In this document: one piece after another, positions 26,236 through 34,707 of the stretch
Layout: every line of letters starts with the position of its first letter
How positions within the stretch are numbered: the stretch's first letter is position 1
DNA from: Halomonas sp. M4R1S46
Lineage (GTDB): Bacteria; Pseudomonadota; Gammaproteobacteria; Pseudomonadales; Halomonadaceae
Direction of reading: 5' to 3'
Assembly: GCF_025725685.1 (NCBI RefSeq)
Contig: NZ_CP107008.1
Location: forward strand, 2,728,001-2,792,000
DNA length: 64,000 bases
Position numbers and translations under genes: made by a program
Notes under the pieces: generated by a model
What the model was told of the DNA's origin: nothing
Databases searched by the model: none
What the model saw: the letters and a program-made list of their open reading frames with translations, nothing else

Positions 26236-27809
26236 TGGCGGACGACCGGTCCCGCCGGCTGGAGGCGCGCCTGGCGGCGCTCGAGGCCCGCAATGCCGAG
26301 CTCGAGACCCGCAACACGGCCCTCGACGCGGAGACGCGCCACTACCGCTGGCTGGCGGAGAGCACCACCGACCTGATCTCGCGCCATGCCCGAGACGGCA
26401 CCTTCCTCTATGTCTCCCGGGCGGCCCGGGACCTGCTCGGCTATGCGCCCGAGGCGCTGATCGGCGTCCGTGCCTACGACCTCTTCCACCCGGCCGACCT
26501 CGCCGACCTGCTCAACAAGTCGCCCCGGGTCTACCACCGCGACGGCTTCTATCAGTACACCTATCGCTTCCGCGCCCGGGACGGCCACTACGTCTGGTTC
26601 GAGACCACCAGTCGCACCCGCCGCGATCCCGAGACCGGCGAGCTGCTGGATATCCTCTGCGTATCGCGGGACGTCGGAAGACGCCTGCGCACGGAAGCCA
26701 ACCGCGAGCGCCTGGCCGGGGTGGTGGAATCCACCACCGACTACGTGCTCTTCGCCGATGACGCCGAGCGCCTGTTCTATTCCAACGAGGCCGCCCGGCG
26801 ACGGCTCGCCCTGCCTCCCGACGGCGGGGCCGGCCTCGCCGACGCCTATACCGAGGCCTCGCTGGGCGAACTGCGTGACATCGTACTGCCCGCCGTGGCC
26901 CGCTACGGCTCCTGGAGCGGCGAGCTGGCCATGCGCGGCCGTCGGGACACGCTGCCGGTGCTCAGCGTGGTGCTGGCCCATCGCGGCCCCGGCGCCGAGC
27001 CCGGTCACCTGTCACTGCTCAACCGCGATATCGGCCTGCGCAAGGCCGCCGAGGCCCAGGCCCGCCGTCACCAGGCGCAGATCGCCCATGCCAACCGCCT
27101 GGCCACCACCGGCGAGCTGGCCTCCAATATCGCCCACGAGCTCAACCAGCCGCTGGCCACCATCGCCAACTATGCCAGCGGCGCGCTGATGAGGCTGCGC
27201 AGCGCCCCCGACGCGCCGGCCGCCGACCTCGCCCTGCCCCTCGAGCGCATCAACGCGCAGGTGTCGGGGCTCGCCGAGCGGCTACGCCATATCCGTGCCT
27301 ATGTGCGCAAGGGCCAGACCCGCAGCCGCCCGATGCCACTGGCCGAGGCCGTGGCGGGGGCCTGCCGGCTGTGCGAGTGGCAGTTCCAGCAGGCCGGCGT
27401 GGCCCTGGTCCAGGCGCTGCCCGAGGACCTGCCCCGGGTCCTGGCCGACCCCATCGCCCTCGAGCAGGTGCTGGTCAACCTGCTGCTCAACGCCATGGAG
27501 GCCAGCCGCAAGCATCCCGGGGCGGACCGGGTGGCGATCACGGCCCGGCGCTCGGGCCCCCGCGAGGTCAGCGTCACGGTCAGCGACCGCGGTCCCGGGG
27601 TGGCCGACGCGGACCAGGAGCGCATCTTCACGCCCTTCCACTCCGGGCGTCACGACGGCCTGGGGATGGGGCTCGCCATCAGTCACTCGCTGATGGAGGC
27701 CATGGGCGGCGGCCTGGTCCTGGCAGCGCCCCCCGAGGCGGGAGGCGCCCGTTTCGTCGCCATCCTGCGCGCCGAGGGGCCGCCCCCCTGCGTCGCCTCC
27801 CGGCCCTGA
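26235..27809 (+). CDS. PAS-domain sensor histidine kinase (FixL/DctB-like)
   Basis: A 524-aa soluble kinase without membrane segments. Residues 1-36 form a short coiled coil. PAS domain 1 follows (about 40-145, with LISRHARDGTFLYVSRAARDLLGY) and a second PAS-like domain (about 150-265). The HisKA box ASNIAHELNQPLA places the phospho-acceptor near His301. The HATPase has NLLLNAMEAS (N box), SDRGPGV (G1) and GLGMGLAISHS (G2). No heme-binding His motif is evident in PAS1, so the ligand is unknown. A FixJ-type regulator without its own kinase lies across phaC and is the likely partner. Confidence 0.9.
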   Translation: MADDRSRRLEARLAALEARNAELETRNTALDAETRHYRWLAESTTDLISRHARDGTFLYVSRAARDLLGYAPEALIGVRAYDLFHPADLADLLNKSPRVYHRDGFYQYTYRFRARDGHYVWFETTSRTRRDPETGELLDILCVSRDVGRRLRTEANRERLAGVVESTTDYVLFADDAERLFYSNEAARRRLALPPDGGAGLADAYTEASLGELRDIVLPAVARYGSWSGELAMRGRRDTLPVLSVVLAHRGPGAEPGHLSLLNRDIGLRKAAEAQARRHQAQIAHANRLATTGELASNIAHELNQPLATIANYASGALMRLRSAPDAPAADLALPLERINAQVSGLAERLRHIRAYVRKGQTRSRPMPLAEAVAGACRLCEWQFQQAGVALVQALPEDLPRVLADPIALEQVLVNLLLNAMEASRKHPGADRVAITARRSGPREVSVTVSDRGPGVADADQERIFTPFHSGRHDGLGMGLAISHSLMEAMGGGLVLAAPPEAGGARFVAILRAEGPPPCVASRP

Positions 27810-27820
27810 GGCATGGCGGC

Positions 27821-29632
27821 TCAGGGCATCCGCACGAAGCGGCCGGGCGCCGCGTCGAGAGGCGGATGGCGATCACTACCGAGCGGCGGCGGGGCCACCC
27901 GCCCCGAGGAGTGCTCGGCCAGCCACTGCTGCCAGGCCGGCCACCAGGAGCCTTGCCGCTCGGGCATGGTCCCCCGCCAGGTATCCGGGTCGATGTAGTG
28001 ATCGTTCTTGCCCAGCGTGTGCATCTGGAAGTGACGGCGGGGATGGCCCGGCTCGCTGATGATCCCCGCATTGTGGCCGCCATTGGTGAGCAGGAAGGTC
28101 ACCTCGTGGGGGTCGCCGAGCAGGTGGATCTTGAAGACCGAACGCCAGGGCGCGACATGGTCGCCGGTGGTCGCCACCGTGAAGATCGGGGCCTCGATGT
28201 CGCGGATCGCCACCGGCCGCCGGTCCACCAGGTAGCGCCCGCCGGACAGGTCATTGTCCAGGAACAGCCAGCGCAGGTACTCGGAGTGCATGCGATAGGG
28301 CATGCGGGTGAGGTCGGCGTTCCAGGCCATCAGCGCATTCATCGACCGGCGACGCCCCAGCAGGTACTCGTGGATCACCCGGGACCAGATCAGGTCGTTG
28401 GAGTGCAGGATCTGGAAGGCGCCGGCCATCTGGTAGCCGTCCAGGTAGCCCTGCTCCCACATCATGCTCTCCAGGAAGGAGACCTCGCTCTCGCCGATGA
28501 ACAGCATCAGCTCGCCCGCCTCGGAGAAGTCCACCTGGGTCGCCAGGGTGGTGAGGGTCGCCAGCCGGTCGTCACCGTCGCGGGCCATGGCTGCCGCGGC
28601 GATCGACAGCAGGGTTCCGCCGAGGCAATAGCCGACGCCATGGACGCGTGGACAGCCGGTGATCTCGGTGACCACGTCCAAGGCGGCCATCGGCCCCAGC
28701 CGCCGGTAGTCCGCCATGCCCAGGTCGCGATCCGCCGTGCCGGGGTTGCGCCAGGAGATCATGAACACCGTATGCCCCTGGTCGACCAGGTACTCGACCA
28801 GCGACTTGCCGGGCTGCAGATCGAGGATGTAGTACTTCATGATCCAGGCCGGCACGATCAGCAGGGGCTCGGCATGCACGCGCGCGGTGGTCGGGGCGTA
28901 CTGGATCAGCTCGATGAGCGCATTGCGATAGACCACCTTGCCGGGCGTGACGGCGAGTTCGCTCCCCACCCGGAAGGCCTCGGCGCCCACCGGCGGCTTG
29001 CCGGACACCGCCCGCTCCCAGTCCTCGAGCAGGTTCTGCCAGCCCTGGACCAGGTTCTGGCCGCCGGTGGCCAGGGTCACCGAACTGACCTCGGGATTGA
29101 GCCAGGGCGAGTTGGAGGGCGACCAGCGGTCCAGCCACTGGCGGGTGATGAAGTTGATCGCATGCTCGCGTTCCGATGAGAGCCCCGTCACGTCGGTGGT
29201 GGCGTTGTGCCACCACTGCTGGGTCAACAGGAAGGATTGATGGATCAGGTTATAGGGCCACTGCTGCCAGGCCGCGCCGCTGAAGCGCTCGTCCTGGGTC
29301 AGCGGCTCGATGCAGGCCTCCGCCCCCGGGTTGGCGGCGAGGCGCTGCACGTACTGGCCGAAGCGCAGCATCTTGCGGTTGTACTTCTCGCCGAGCTCGA
29401 GCTGCTTGCCGGGGGACAGCGCCAGGTGCATGAGCCATTCGGCATAGAGGCTCGCCAGCCCCGCCGGCGAGACCCCCGCCGTCAGACGCGCGACACCGGC
29501 GAGGAAGGCGCGATCCAGACGCGGTCCGTTGTCGGCGTCCGCCCCCCGTTGTGGGGACCCGGCAACGGGCGTGGAGCTGATGGCACGGGATCGGGACATG
29601 TCCGGGGCACCTCCGGGCGAGGGATGAGCCAT
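27821..29632 (-). CDS. phaC: Class I poly(3-hydroxyalkanoate) synthase
   Basis: A 603-aa synthase. The lipase-like box GYCLGG has Cys near residue 336 instead of Ser. The catalytic Asp is in TTGDHVAPW (about 490) and His in NGGHNAGI (about 517), matching the class I Cys-Asp-His triad. It polymerises 3-hydroxyacyl-CoA at the granule surface. A second possible start is Met12. It lies between the histidine kinase (convergent) and the response regulator (divergent). No phaA, phaB or phasin is next to it, but an enoyl-CoA hydratase and a 3-hydroxyacyl-CoA dehydrogenase lie 10 kb away. Confidence 0.95.
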   Translation of the reverse strand: MAHPSPGGAPDMSRSRAISSTPVAGSPQRGADADNGPRLDRAFLAGVARLTAGVSPAGLASLYAEWLMHLALSPGKQLELGEKYNRKMLRFGQYVQRLAANPGAEACIEPLTQDERFSGAAWQQWPYNLIHQSFLLTQQWWHNATTDVTGLSSEREHAINFITRQWLDRWSPSNSPWLNPEVSSVTLATGGQNLVQGWQNLLEDWERAVSGKPPVGAEAFRVGSELAVTPGKVVYRNALIELIQYAPTTARVHAEPLLIVPAWIMKYYILDLQPGKSLVEYLVDQGHTVFMISWRNPGTADRDLGMADYRRLGPMAALDVVTEITGCPRVHGVGYCLGGTLLSIAAAAMARDGDDRLATLTTLATQVDFSEAGELMLFIGESEVSFLESMMWEQGYLDGYQMAGAFQILHSNDLIWSRVIHEYLLGRRRSMNALMAWNADLTRMPYRMHSEYLRWLFLDNDLSGGRYLVDRRPVAIRDIEAPIFTVATTGDHVAPWRSVFKIHLLGDPHEVTFLLTNGGHNAGIISEPGHPRRHFQMHTLGKNDHYIDPDTWRGTMPERQGSWWPAWQQWLAEHSSGRVAPPPLGSDRHPPLDAAPGRFVRMP

Positions 29633-29778
29633 GACGACAACCGCCTCGGCAGAGGGGCATCGCGACCACCCTCTCCAGCCTAGCAGGACCGGCGCGGCCG
29701 AGATGGCCCGGACAGGTGCGAGGCGCTACACTGCCCCTCCAGGTTCGCCCACCCCGCCCAGCCTCACCGGAGTCCCGC

Positions 29779-30417
29779 GTGACCGAGTCCGCCAGCCGAC
29801 CGTCCTGCATCGCCGTGGTCGACGATGACCAGGCCCTTCGCGAGTCGCTGGCCTGGCTGCTCGAGTCCGTGGGCCTCGCGACCCTGGCCTATGGCGATGG
29901 CGAGGCCTTCCTGGCCACCGACCCCGCGGCCCACGACGCCATCCTGCTCGACGTCCGCATGCCCGGGCTCAGCGGGCTCCAGGTCCAGCAGCGGTTGTGC
30001 GAGCGCGGCGACGATACGCCGATCATCTTCATGACCGGGCATGGCGACGTGCCCATGGCCGTCACGGCGCTCAAGGCAGGCGCCTTCGACTTCATCGAGA
30101 AGCCCTTCAACCATCAGCAACTGATCGACATCGTCCAGCAGGCACTGGCCCAGCACCAGCGGATCCGCCACGAGCGGGAACGTCTCGAGGCCCTGCAGAC
30201 CCGGTTCGATGCCCTGCGCCCCAAGGAACGCGAGATCCTGATCCATGTGGCGGAAGGCATGACCAGCCGGGAGATCGCCGAGCACCTGGCGATCAGTGCC
30301 AAGACCGTGGAGATCTACCGGTTGCGGTCCATGAAGGCCCTGGGGGCCGCCAACCTGGCCGAACTGGTGCGCATGGTCACCGCTCTGGGACTGGTGCCGC
30401 CATTGCCCGACGGCTGA
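29779..30417 (+). CDS. FixJ/NarL-type two-component response regulator
   Basis: A 212-aa regulator starting at GTG 29779, with GGAG 7 bases upstream. The receiver domain shows the acidic triad (Asp15-17), phospho-acceptor Asp58 (ILLDVRMPG), Thr86 (FMTGHGD) and Lys108 (IEKPF). The C-terminal LuxR-type HTH spans about 145-205 (LRPKEREILIHVAEG ... AISAKTVEIYR). This is the FixJ/TodT/StyR layout, which usually pairs with a PAS kinase such as the one at 26235. It is divergent from phaC and could regulate it. Confidence 0.92.
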   Translation: MTESASRPSCIAVVDDDQALRESLAWLLESVGLATLAYGDGEAFLATDPAAHDAILLDVRMPGLSGLQVQQRLCERGDDTPIIFMTGHGDVPMAVTALKAGAFDFIEKPFNHQQLIDIVQQALAQHQRIRHERERLEALQTRFDALRPKEREILIHVAEGMTSREIAEHLAISAKTVEIYRLRSMKALGAANLAELVRMVTALGLVPPLPDG

Positions 30418-30422
30418 GCCCG

Positions 30423-31069
30423 TCAGTTCGCCTCGCTGTGCGGGTCGCCGGTGCGCGGGTCGCCGGGAAGGTAGTGGCCGGTGGCGAAGCGAAAGGCCAT
30501 CGAGGTGCGCTGCCCGGGCACCCCGTCCACCTTGACGAACAGGCTGGGGAAGGTTCAACCACTACCCGATTGCCCATGGAGTGGGGCAGGAGGTTGATGC
30601 GCTTGAGACAGGGAGCGGCGTTCTCCTCGAACTGTTCGAGTTCCCGCCAGGCCAGGAACTTCTGCAGCACGCGGGCGAAGGAAAACCCACTGAGATCCGC
30701 CGACTCCTGATCGTCCCAGTAGTCCTGGACCGCTCCCATGTCGTTGTCACAGGGCCAGATCAGGGGCACCACCAGGGCTTCCTCCGGCTCCTGGGCCTCA
30801 CACAGGGCCTGGAATTCCTCGACGGCGGGAAAGACATCTTCCGGGAGATTGGAGTCGCCATGCAGGTAGATCAGGATCTGCCGGTGCCTGGCGGCCTTGA
30901 GCCGCTGCAGAAAACGCTTGCTGCCGATCTCTTCGTAGACCTCATGGCCGAGGCGCTCACAGAAGAACACCGAATTGCTGGCGGCATTGTTGGCCAGGTC
31001 GAAGTCGAAATTGCGGTGAATCCTCGTCTTGATGCTCTGGCGGGGAAAGCGGTTGGTGATGAAGAGCAT
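30423..31069 (-). pseudogene. Truncated alpha/beta hydrolase (esterase) with an out-of-frame foreign tail
   Basis: The ATG at 31069 begins MLFITNRFPRQSIKTRIHR and reads 169 codons of a COG4782-like esterase up to the nucleophile elbow PHSMGNRV (ending at 30563). The remaining half of the enzyme is missing. The frame then runs into nonsense. Another frame, ending at TGA 30425-30423, reads FVKVDGVPGQRTSMAFRFAT and onward, a plausible C-terminus of an unrelated protein. The oxyanion segment also reads LHGDSNLP where the family has LHGFSNLP. I read this as a deletion that fused the fronts and backs of two genes. Confidence 0.7.
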
Positions 31070-31256
31070 GAGGTACCACCTCGCGAGGCATGGGACCGGG
31101 CCGTTGAACGTGAAGCTAGCACAGATCCTGGCCGGTCGATCCGGAGCTGGCCGAGCCCGAGGTGCCGGGCACCGACGGGCCCGGCGGCTCTCCCCAGGCA
31201 CCGTGACAGGGGAGTAGACTGTCCGGACACGAGACACCCCGATAGGAGACAGGACG

Positions 31257-31757
31257 ATGATCCACGACGAGGACAGGCCCCATCTCGAACGCTGCGTGCG
31301 GCTGGCCGAGGAGGCGCTGGAGGCCGGCGACGAGCCCTTCGGCTCGCTGCTGGTGGCCGCCGACGGCCGGGTACTGTTCGAGGATCGCAACCGCATTGCC
31401 GACGGGGATGCAACCCGTCACCCGGAATTCGCCATCGCGCGCTGGGCCGCCGAACACCTGACCCCGGAAGAGCGCGCGGCGGCCACGGTCTACACCTCCG
31501 GCGAGCACTGTCCGATGTGTGCCGCCGCCCATGGCTGGGTGGGGCTGGGGCGCATCGTCTACGCCAGTTCCGCCGAGCAGCTCGTCGACTGGCTGAACGC
31601 CCTGGGCGTCGCCCCTCCCCCGGTGGCGCCCTTGCCGATCCAGCGGGTCGTGCCCGGCGTCAGGGTGGACGGCCCCGCCCCGGGACTCGACCAGCGTGTC
31701 CACGGTCTGCATGCACGTCTTCACGGCGCCGACGCCACGCCTGGGTATCGGGAATGA
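31257..31757 (+). CDS. Nucleoside deaminase (CDA/TadA-like), C-terminus possibly altered
   Basis: A 166-aa zinc deaminase. TRHPEFAIARWA holds the zinc-binding His and catalytic Glu (HPE in place of the more common HAE), and SGEHCPMCAAA supplies both Cys ligands. GAGACAGGACG precedes the ATG. The catalytic core looks complete, so the protein may be active. The last residues (GADATPGYRE) run into DNA that on the other strand reads as a catalase-like C-terminus, so the natural end was probably replaced at about 31735. Substrate unknown (guanine, cytosine or adenosine derivatives). Confidence 0.75.
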   Translation: MIHDEDRPHLERCVRLAEEALEAGDEPFGSLLVAADGRVLFEDRNRIADGDATRHPEFAIARWAAEHLTPEERAAATVYTSGEHCPMCAAAHGWVGLGRIVYASSAEQLVDWLNALGVAPPPVAPLPIQRVVPGVRVDGPAPGLDQRVHGLHARLHGADATPGYRE

Positions 31758-32098
31758 AGTGGGTCTCGCCGTTGATGCGCTGGCGTACCCGGGAGGTCTC
31801 GTAGTAGATCTCCCGACGGGCGCGATTCTGATTGCCCAGCGGCCGGTGGTCGGGCAAGGCATGCCAGGGATTGATGGTCAGCTCCCGGGCCAGGCGCTCA
31901 CGCTCGGGGGTGACGAAGGCCTGTGCCGGGATGCGCAGGGTCGCCACCGGGATCTCCGGCGAGATCCAGATCACCGAGGCATCCTCGATGGGCATGGTCA
32001 CGGGATCTTCCTGACACTGGATGCGCATCTCGAAGACCACCGCCTCGGCCGAGGCAAGCGTGCGCTGCATGGCCTCCCGCAGGTAGTCGTCCGGCGCC
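31660..32098 (-). pseudogene. C-terminal fragment of a catalase-family protein (copy A)
   Basis: On the minus strand, from about 32098: PDDYLREAMQRTLASAEAVV, then TMPIEDASVIW and INPWHALPDHRPLGNQNRAR. These are the conserved C-terminal motifs of the catalase-related (SrpA-like) heme proteins. The N-terminal two thirds, with the heme-binding region, are absent. Recognisable homology ends near 31745 (HFIPDT). The frame continues to 31660, antisense to the deaminase. The fragment begins at the palindrome CCGGCGCCGG (32091-32100), where copy B starts in the opposite direction. Confidence 0.75.
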
Positions 32099-32830
32099 GG
32101 CGTCGATCCGCGTGGAGGACGTGCCCGGCGCCGTCGGCGTCGACGGCACCCCGGGACGCCAGGATTTGCTGCTGAACGGCCACCCGGTGCTGTTCGCCGG
32201 CACGCCCGAGGACTTCCATGCCTTCGTCGAGGCGGTCACCGGCGAGCGCCTGTGGTGGTACTTCCTGACCCACCCCCGCTCGCTGTGGATCGCCTGGCGG
32301 GCGCGCGGCCAGCCCGACAGCCTGCTCGACATGCGCTTCTGGAACACCACGCCCTATCGCTATGGCGAGGGCGAGGCGATCAAGTACGCGGTGGGCCCCT
32401 GTGACGGCGACACGCTCGCATCCGCCGCACCGTCCGGGGGCGACGACCCCGACTTCCTGCGTCAGGCCATGGCCGAGCGCCTGGCCGAGGACAGCGCCTG
32501 CCTGGCGCTGCAGGTACAGTTCCAGCAGGACCCGCAGCGGATGCCCATCGAGGATGCCTCGTGGCCTGGGACGAGGCCCGCTCGCCCTTCCACACCGTGG
32601 CACGCCTGACCCTGCCGCCCCAGCGGGTGGACGACCCGGCGGCGCTGTCGCACTGCGAGGGCATGGCCTTCAACCCCTGGAGCGGCCATCCCGACCACCG
32701 TCCGCTGGGCGGCATCAATCGCGTGAGACGCGGCATCTACCGGGCGGTCGGCGCGCTGCGCACCGAGCATCATGCCGCGCTCGCCTCCCCCGCCGAGGCA
32801 CGCCGACACCCATCGGGAGGTTCCCCATGA
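32099..32830 (+). pseudogene. Catalase-family protein lacking its N-terminus and frameshifted (copy B)
   Basis: On the plus strand the sequence enters at SIRVEDVPGAVGVDG, with no start codon or N-terminal domain, and continues through NGHPVLFAGTPEDFH to QRMPIEDAS. At about 32560 one G is missing (TCG|TGG where TCGGTGG is expected), and the protein continues in the next frame as VAWDEARSPFHTVARLTLPP and FNPWSGHPDHRPLGGINR. It ends with a TGA that overlaps the next gene's ATG (32827), the mark of a former operon. It differs too much from copy A to be the same gene. Confidence 0.78.
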
Positions 32831-33282
32831 GCGCAACGGTCCAGGACTGGCTACGCATGAGTCGCGACGAGCTCGACGCCCTCTACCGCCAGGCATCGCC
32901 GGGCGAGATCCCCCAGGGCGATACCCGCGGCACGCCGATCGTCGCCGGTATGCCCCTGGCCAAGGCGTTCGCCGGCTTCGCCCGGCTGTTCGCCTGGCAG
33001 GGCAAGGTCTTCGACATGTTCGCCGAGGACGGCTCCGCCGGCGTGCTGGTCAACAAGGTCTCGCCCTTCGGGCTGGGCTTCGTCGTCGCCAAGGTCTACC
33101 GGGCCCCCAGCTGGATGGACGGCCAGCCGACCATCGTGATCGACTACTCGCGCACCTCGTTCTTCTTTCGTGCCGTGCGCGACGAGATCCGCGAGATCGA
33201 GCCGGGCGTCTACCTGGGCAAGGTCTGGCTCGGCAAGCGCCGTATCCTGGACTTCGCCCTGGAAGTGCCGAAGGACGACTAG
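32827..33282 (+). CDS. Uncharacterised protein (151 aa) formerly coupled to a catalase-like gene
   Basis: Starts MSATVQDWLRMSRDELDALY after GGGAGG. I do not recognise a characterised family. The middle is compact and hydrophobic (GMPLAKAFAGFARLFAWQGKVFD, then NKVSPFGLGFVVAKVYR). The end reads TIVIDYSRTSFFFRAVRDEI ... GVYLGKVWLG, which looks like a small lipocalin-like beta fold. Its ATG overlaps the stop of the decayed catalase-like gene (ATGA), so the two were translated together and may have acted together. The ORF itself is intact. Confidence 0.7.
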   Translation: MSATVQDWLRMSRDELDALYRQASPGEIPQGDTRGTPIVAGMPLAKAFAGFARLFAWQGKVFDMFAEDGSAGVLVNKVSPFGLGFVVAKVYRAPSWMDGQPTIVIDYSRTSFFFRAVRDEIREIEPGVYLGKVWLGKRRILDFALEVPKDD

Positions 33283-33737
33283 CGCGTTACGCCTAGTCGC
33301 CGATGCCCGCCCCGGTGCGTGAGTCGGCATTCCATGCCGATCAGCGGCGGCTCGTGCAGGAGCTCGACGAAGCCGTGGCGACGATACAGGCGCACGGCCG
33401 GACTGTCGGCGAAGACCTTGAGGCGCAATGCGTCGTCGCCCCGCCCGCCGACCAGGACCTTGGCCTGTTCGAGCGCCTGGGTGCCCAGGCCGAAGCCGCA
33501 CCGCCCGGCCACCACCTGCAGGTCCTGCAGGTAACTCCGCCCTGCGTGGTGGAAGAGCCTCAGATAGCCGACGGCCTCCCCGTCGCACCGCAGCAGGTAG
33601 TTCTCCCCGGCGGCCCAGTCGGCCGCGAAGCGGGCCGGGTCCCAGGCCAGGCCATGCCGGCGATAGGTCGCGTCCATGTTGTCCCGTACCAGGGCCGCGG
33701 CCCAGGCCCGGTCCCGGGGGCTCGCCTCCTCGAGCAT
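33279..33737 (-). CDS. GNAT-family N-acetyltransferase
   Basis: A 152-aa protein. YLRLFHHAGRSYLQDLQVVAGRCGFGLGTQALEQA contains GNAT motif A with the acetyl-CoA loop RCGFGLG, and VRLYRRHGFVEL is motif B. The substrate cannot be told. The gene converges on the preceding gene with a 4-base stop-codon overlap, and lies 25 bases downstream of the MOSC gene on the same strand. Confidence 0.85.
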   Translation of the reverse strand: MLEEASPRDRAWAAALVRDNMDATYRRHGLAWDPARFAADWAAGENYLLRCDGEAVGYLRLFHHAGRSYLQDLQVVAGRCGFGLGTQALEQAKVLVGGRGDDALRLKVFADSPAVRLYRRHGFVELLHEPPLIGMECRLTHRGGHRRLGVTR

Positions 33738-33762
33738 GCGGTGCCTCCCTCTCCCCGGGGGC

Positions 33763-34605
33763 TCAACGCCGGTGAACCGTCAGACGATCGCCGACGGCGA
33801 TCGTCCGGCCCCCGCCGTCGAGCAGGATGGCATTCTGGCCGAAATAGGCGCCCCGCCAGCCCGGCTGGGTGTCCATCGCCACCAGCGTGCGGAGGGGCTC
33901 CTTGGGCACCGGCGCCTCGCCGGTGCGCTGGTCCTGGGTGATGATCTTGCAGCGCTTGCAGGGCTTGCGCAGGCCCAACCGATAGCCCGCGTCGCCGGCC
34001 TCGAGCGCGTCCCATAGCCCCTCGGCGAAGGGCGTGGTGCCCTCCACCACCACATTGGGCCGGAAACGGCTCATGGGCACCGGCGCGAGGCCCTGGGACG
34101 CGAGCCGCTCGTTCAGTGCCGAAAGCGAGGCCTCGCTGGCCACCAGGAAGGGGTAACCGTCCGGGAAGGCGGTATCGGCCCGCTCGCCACGCTCGACCCT
34201 GAGATAGCCCGCCTCCACCTCGCGGCGAGAGTCGTCGGGGAAGCGGACCAGCCGCAGGCCGCGGCCCAGCGCCTCGGCGAGCCAGTCGGCCGCGGCAGCG
34301 CCCTCGTCCAGGGATTCGCAGGTGTCCTTCCAGATGCGCACGGTGCACCGCGGCTGCCCCGTCCGCGCCAGGGGGACGATCAGGGGCGCGACCCGGGGGT
34401 GTTCCAGCACCAGCGCCTCGTCGGTCAGCCGCACGGTCACGCCCGCCATGGCCGGCAGCTCGCGCTGGGTGACGAAGCGATGGTCGTCGTCGACGAGCAT
34501 CCAGTGGCGGTCGAAGGCGAGCCCGCGGCGGGTGAGCGTCGCCGTCTCGAGGGCAATCCCCCGCAGCGACTTGACCGGATAGATATTGAGCTGGGTGATG
34601 CGCAT
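33763..34605 (-). CDS. MOSC-domain protein (YcbX/mARC-like, without ferredoxin domain)
   Basis: A 280-aa protein with the N-terminal beta-barrel MOSC_N (MRITQLNIYPVKSLRGIALE, FDRHWMLVDDDHRFVTQRE). A MOSC domain follows, with FRPNVVVEGTTPFAEGLW and KPCKRCKIITQDQRTGE. The Cys in KPCKRC is the probable molybdenum-cofactor ligand. E. coli YcbX carries an additional C-terminal 2Fe-2S domain, which is missing here. These proteins reduce N-hydroxylated bases and similar compounds. Confidence 0.88.
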   Translation of the reverse strand: MRITQLNIYPVKSLRGIALETATLTRRGLAFDRHWMLVDDDHRFVTQRELPAMAGVTVRLTDEALVLEHPRVAPLIVPLARTGQPRCTVRIWKDTCESLDEGAAAADWLAEALGRGLRLVRFPDDSRREVEAGYLRVERGERADTAFPDGYPFLVASEASLSALNERLASQGLAPVPMSRFRPNVVVEGTTPFAEGLWDALEAGDAGYRLGLRKPCKRCKIITQDQRTGEAPVPKEPLRTLVAMDTQPGWRGAYFGQNAILLDGGGRTIAVGDRLTVHRR

Positions 34606-34707
34606 CCGTGCCTCCCTGGCGATGGTGGAAGGCCCACTCTACCAAGCCCGGCGGCGCCTTGCCCCTGGCCGCGGGCGCGTCCTGCAGGGCAGCGCCGCCG
34701 CAGACGC

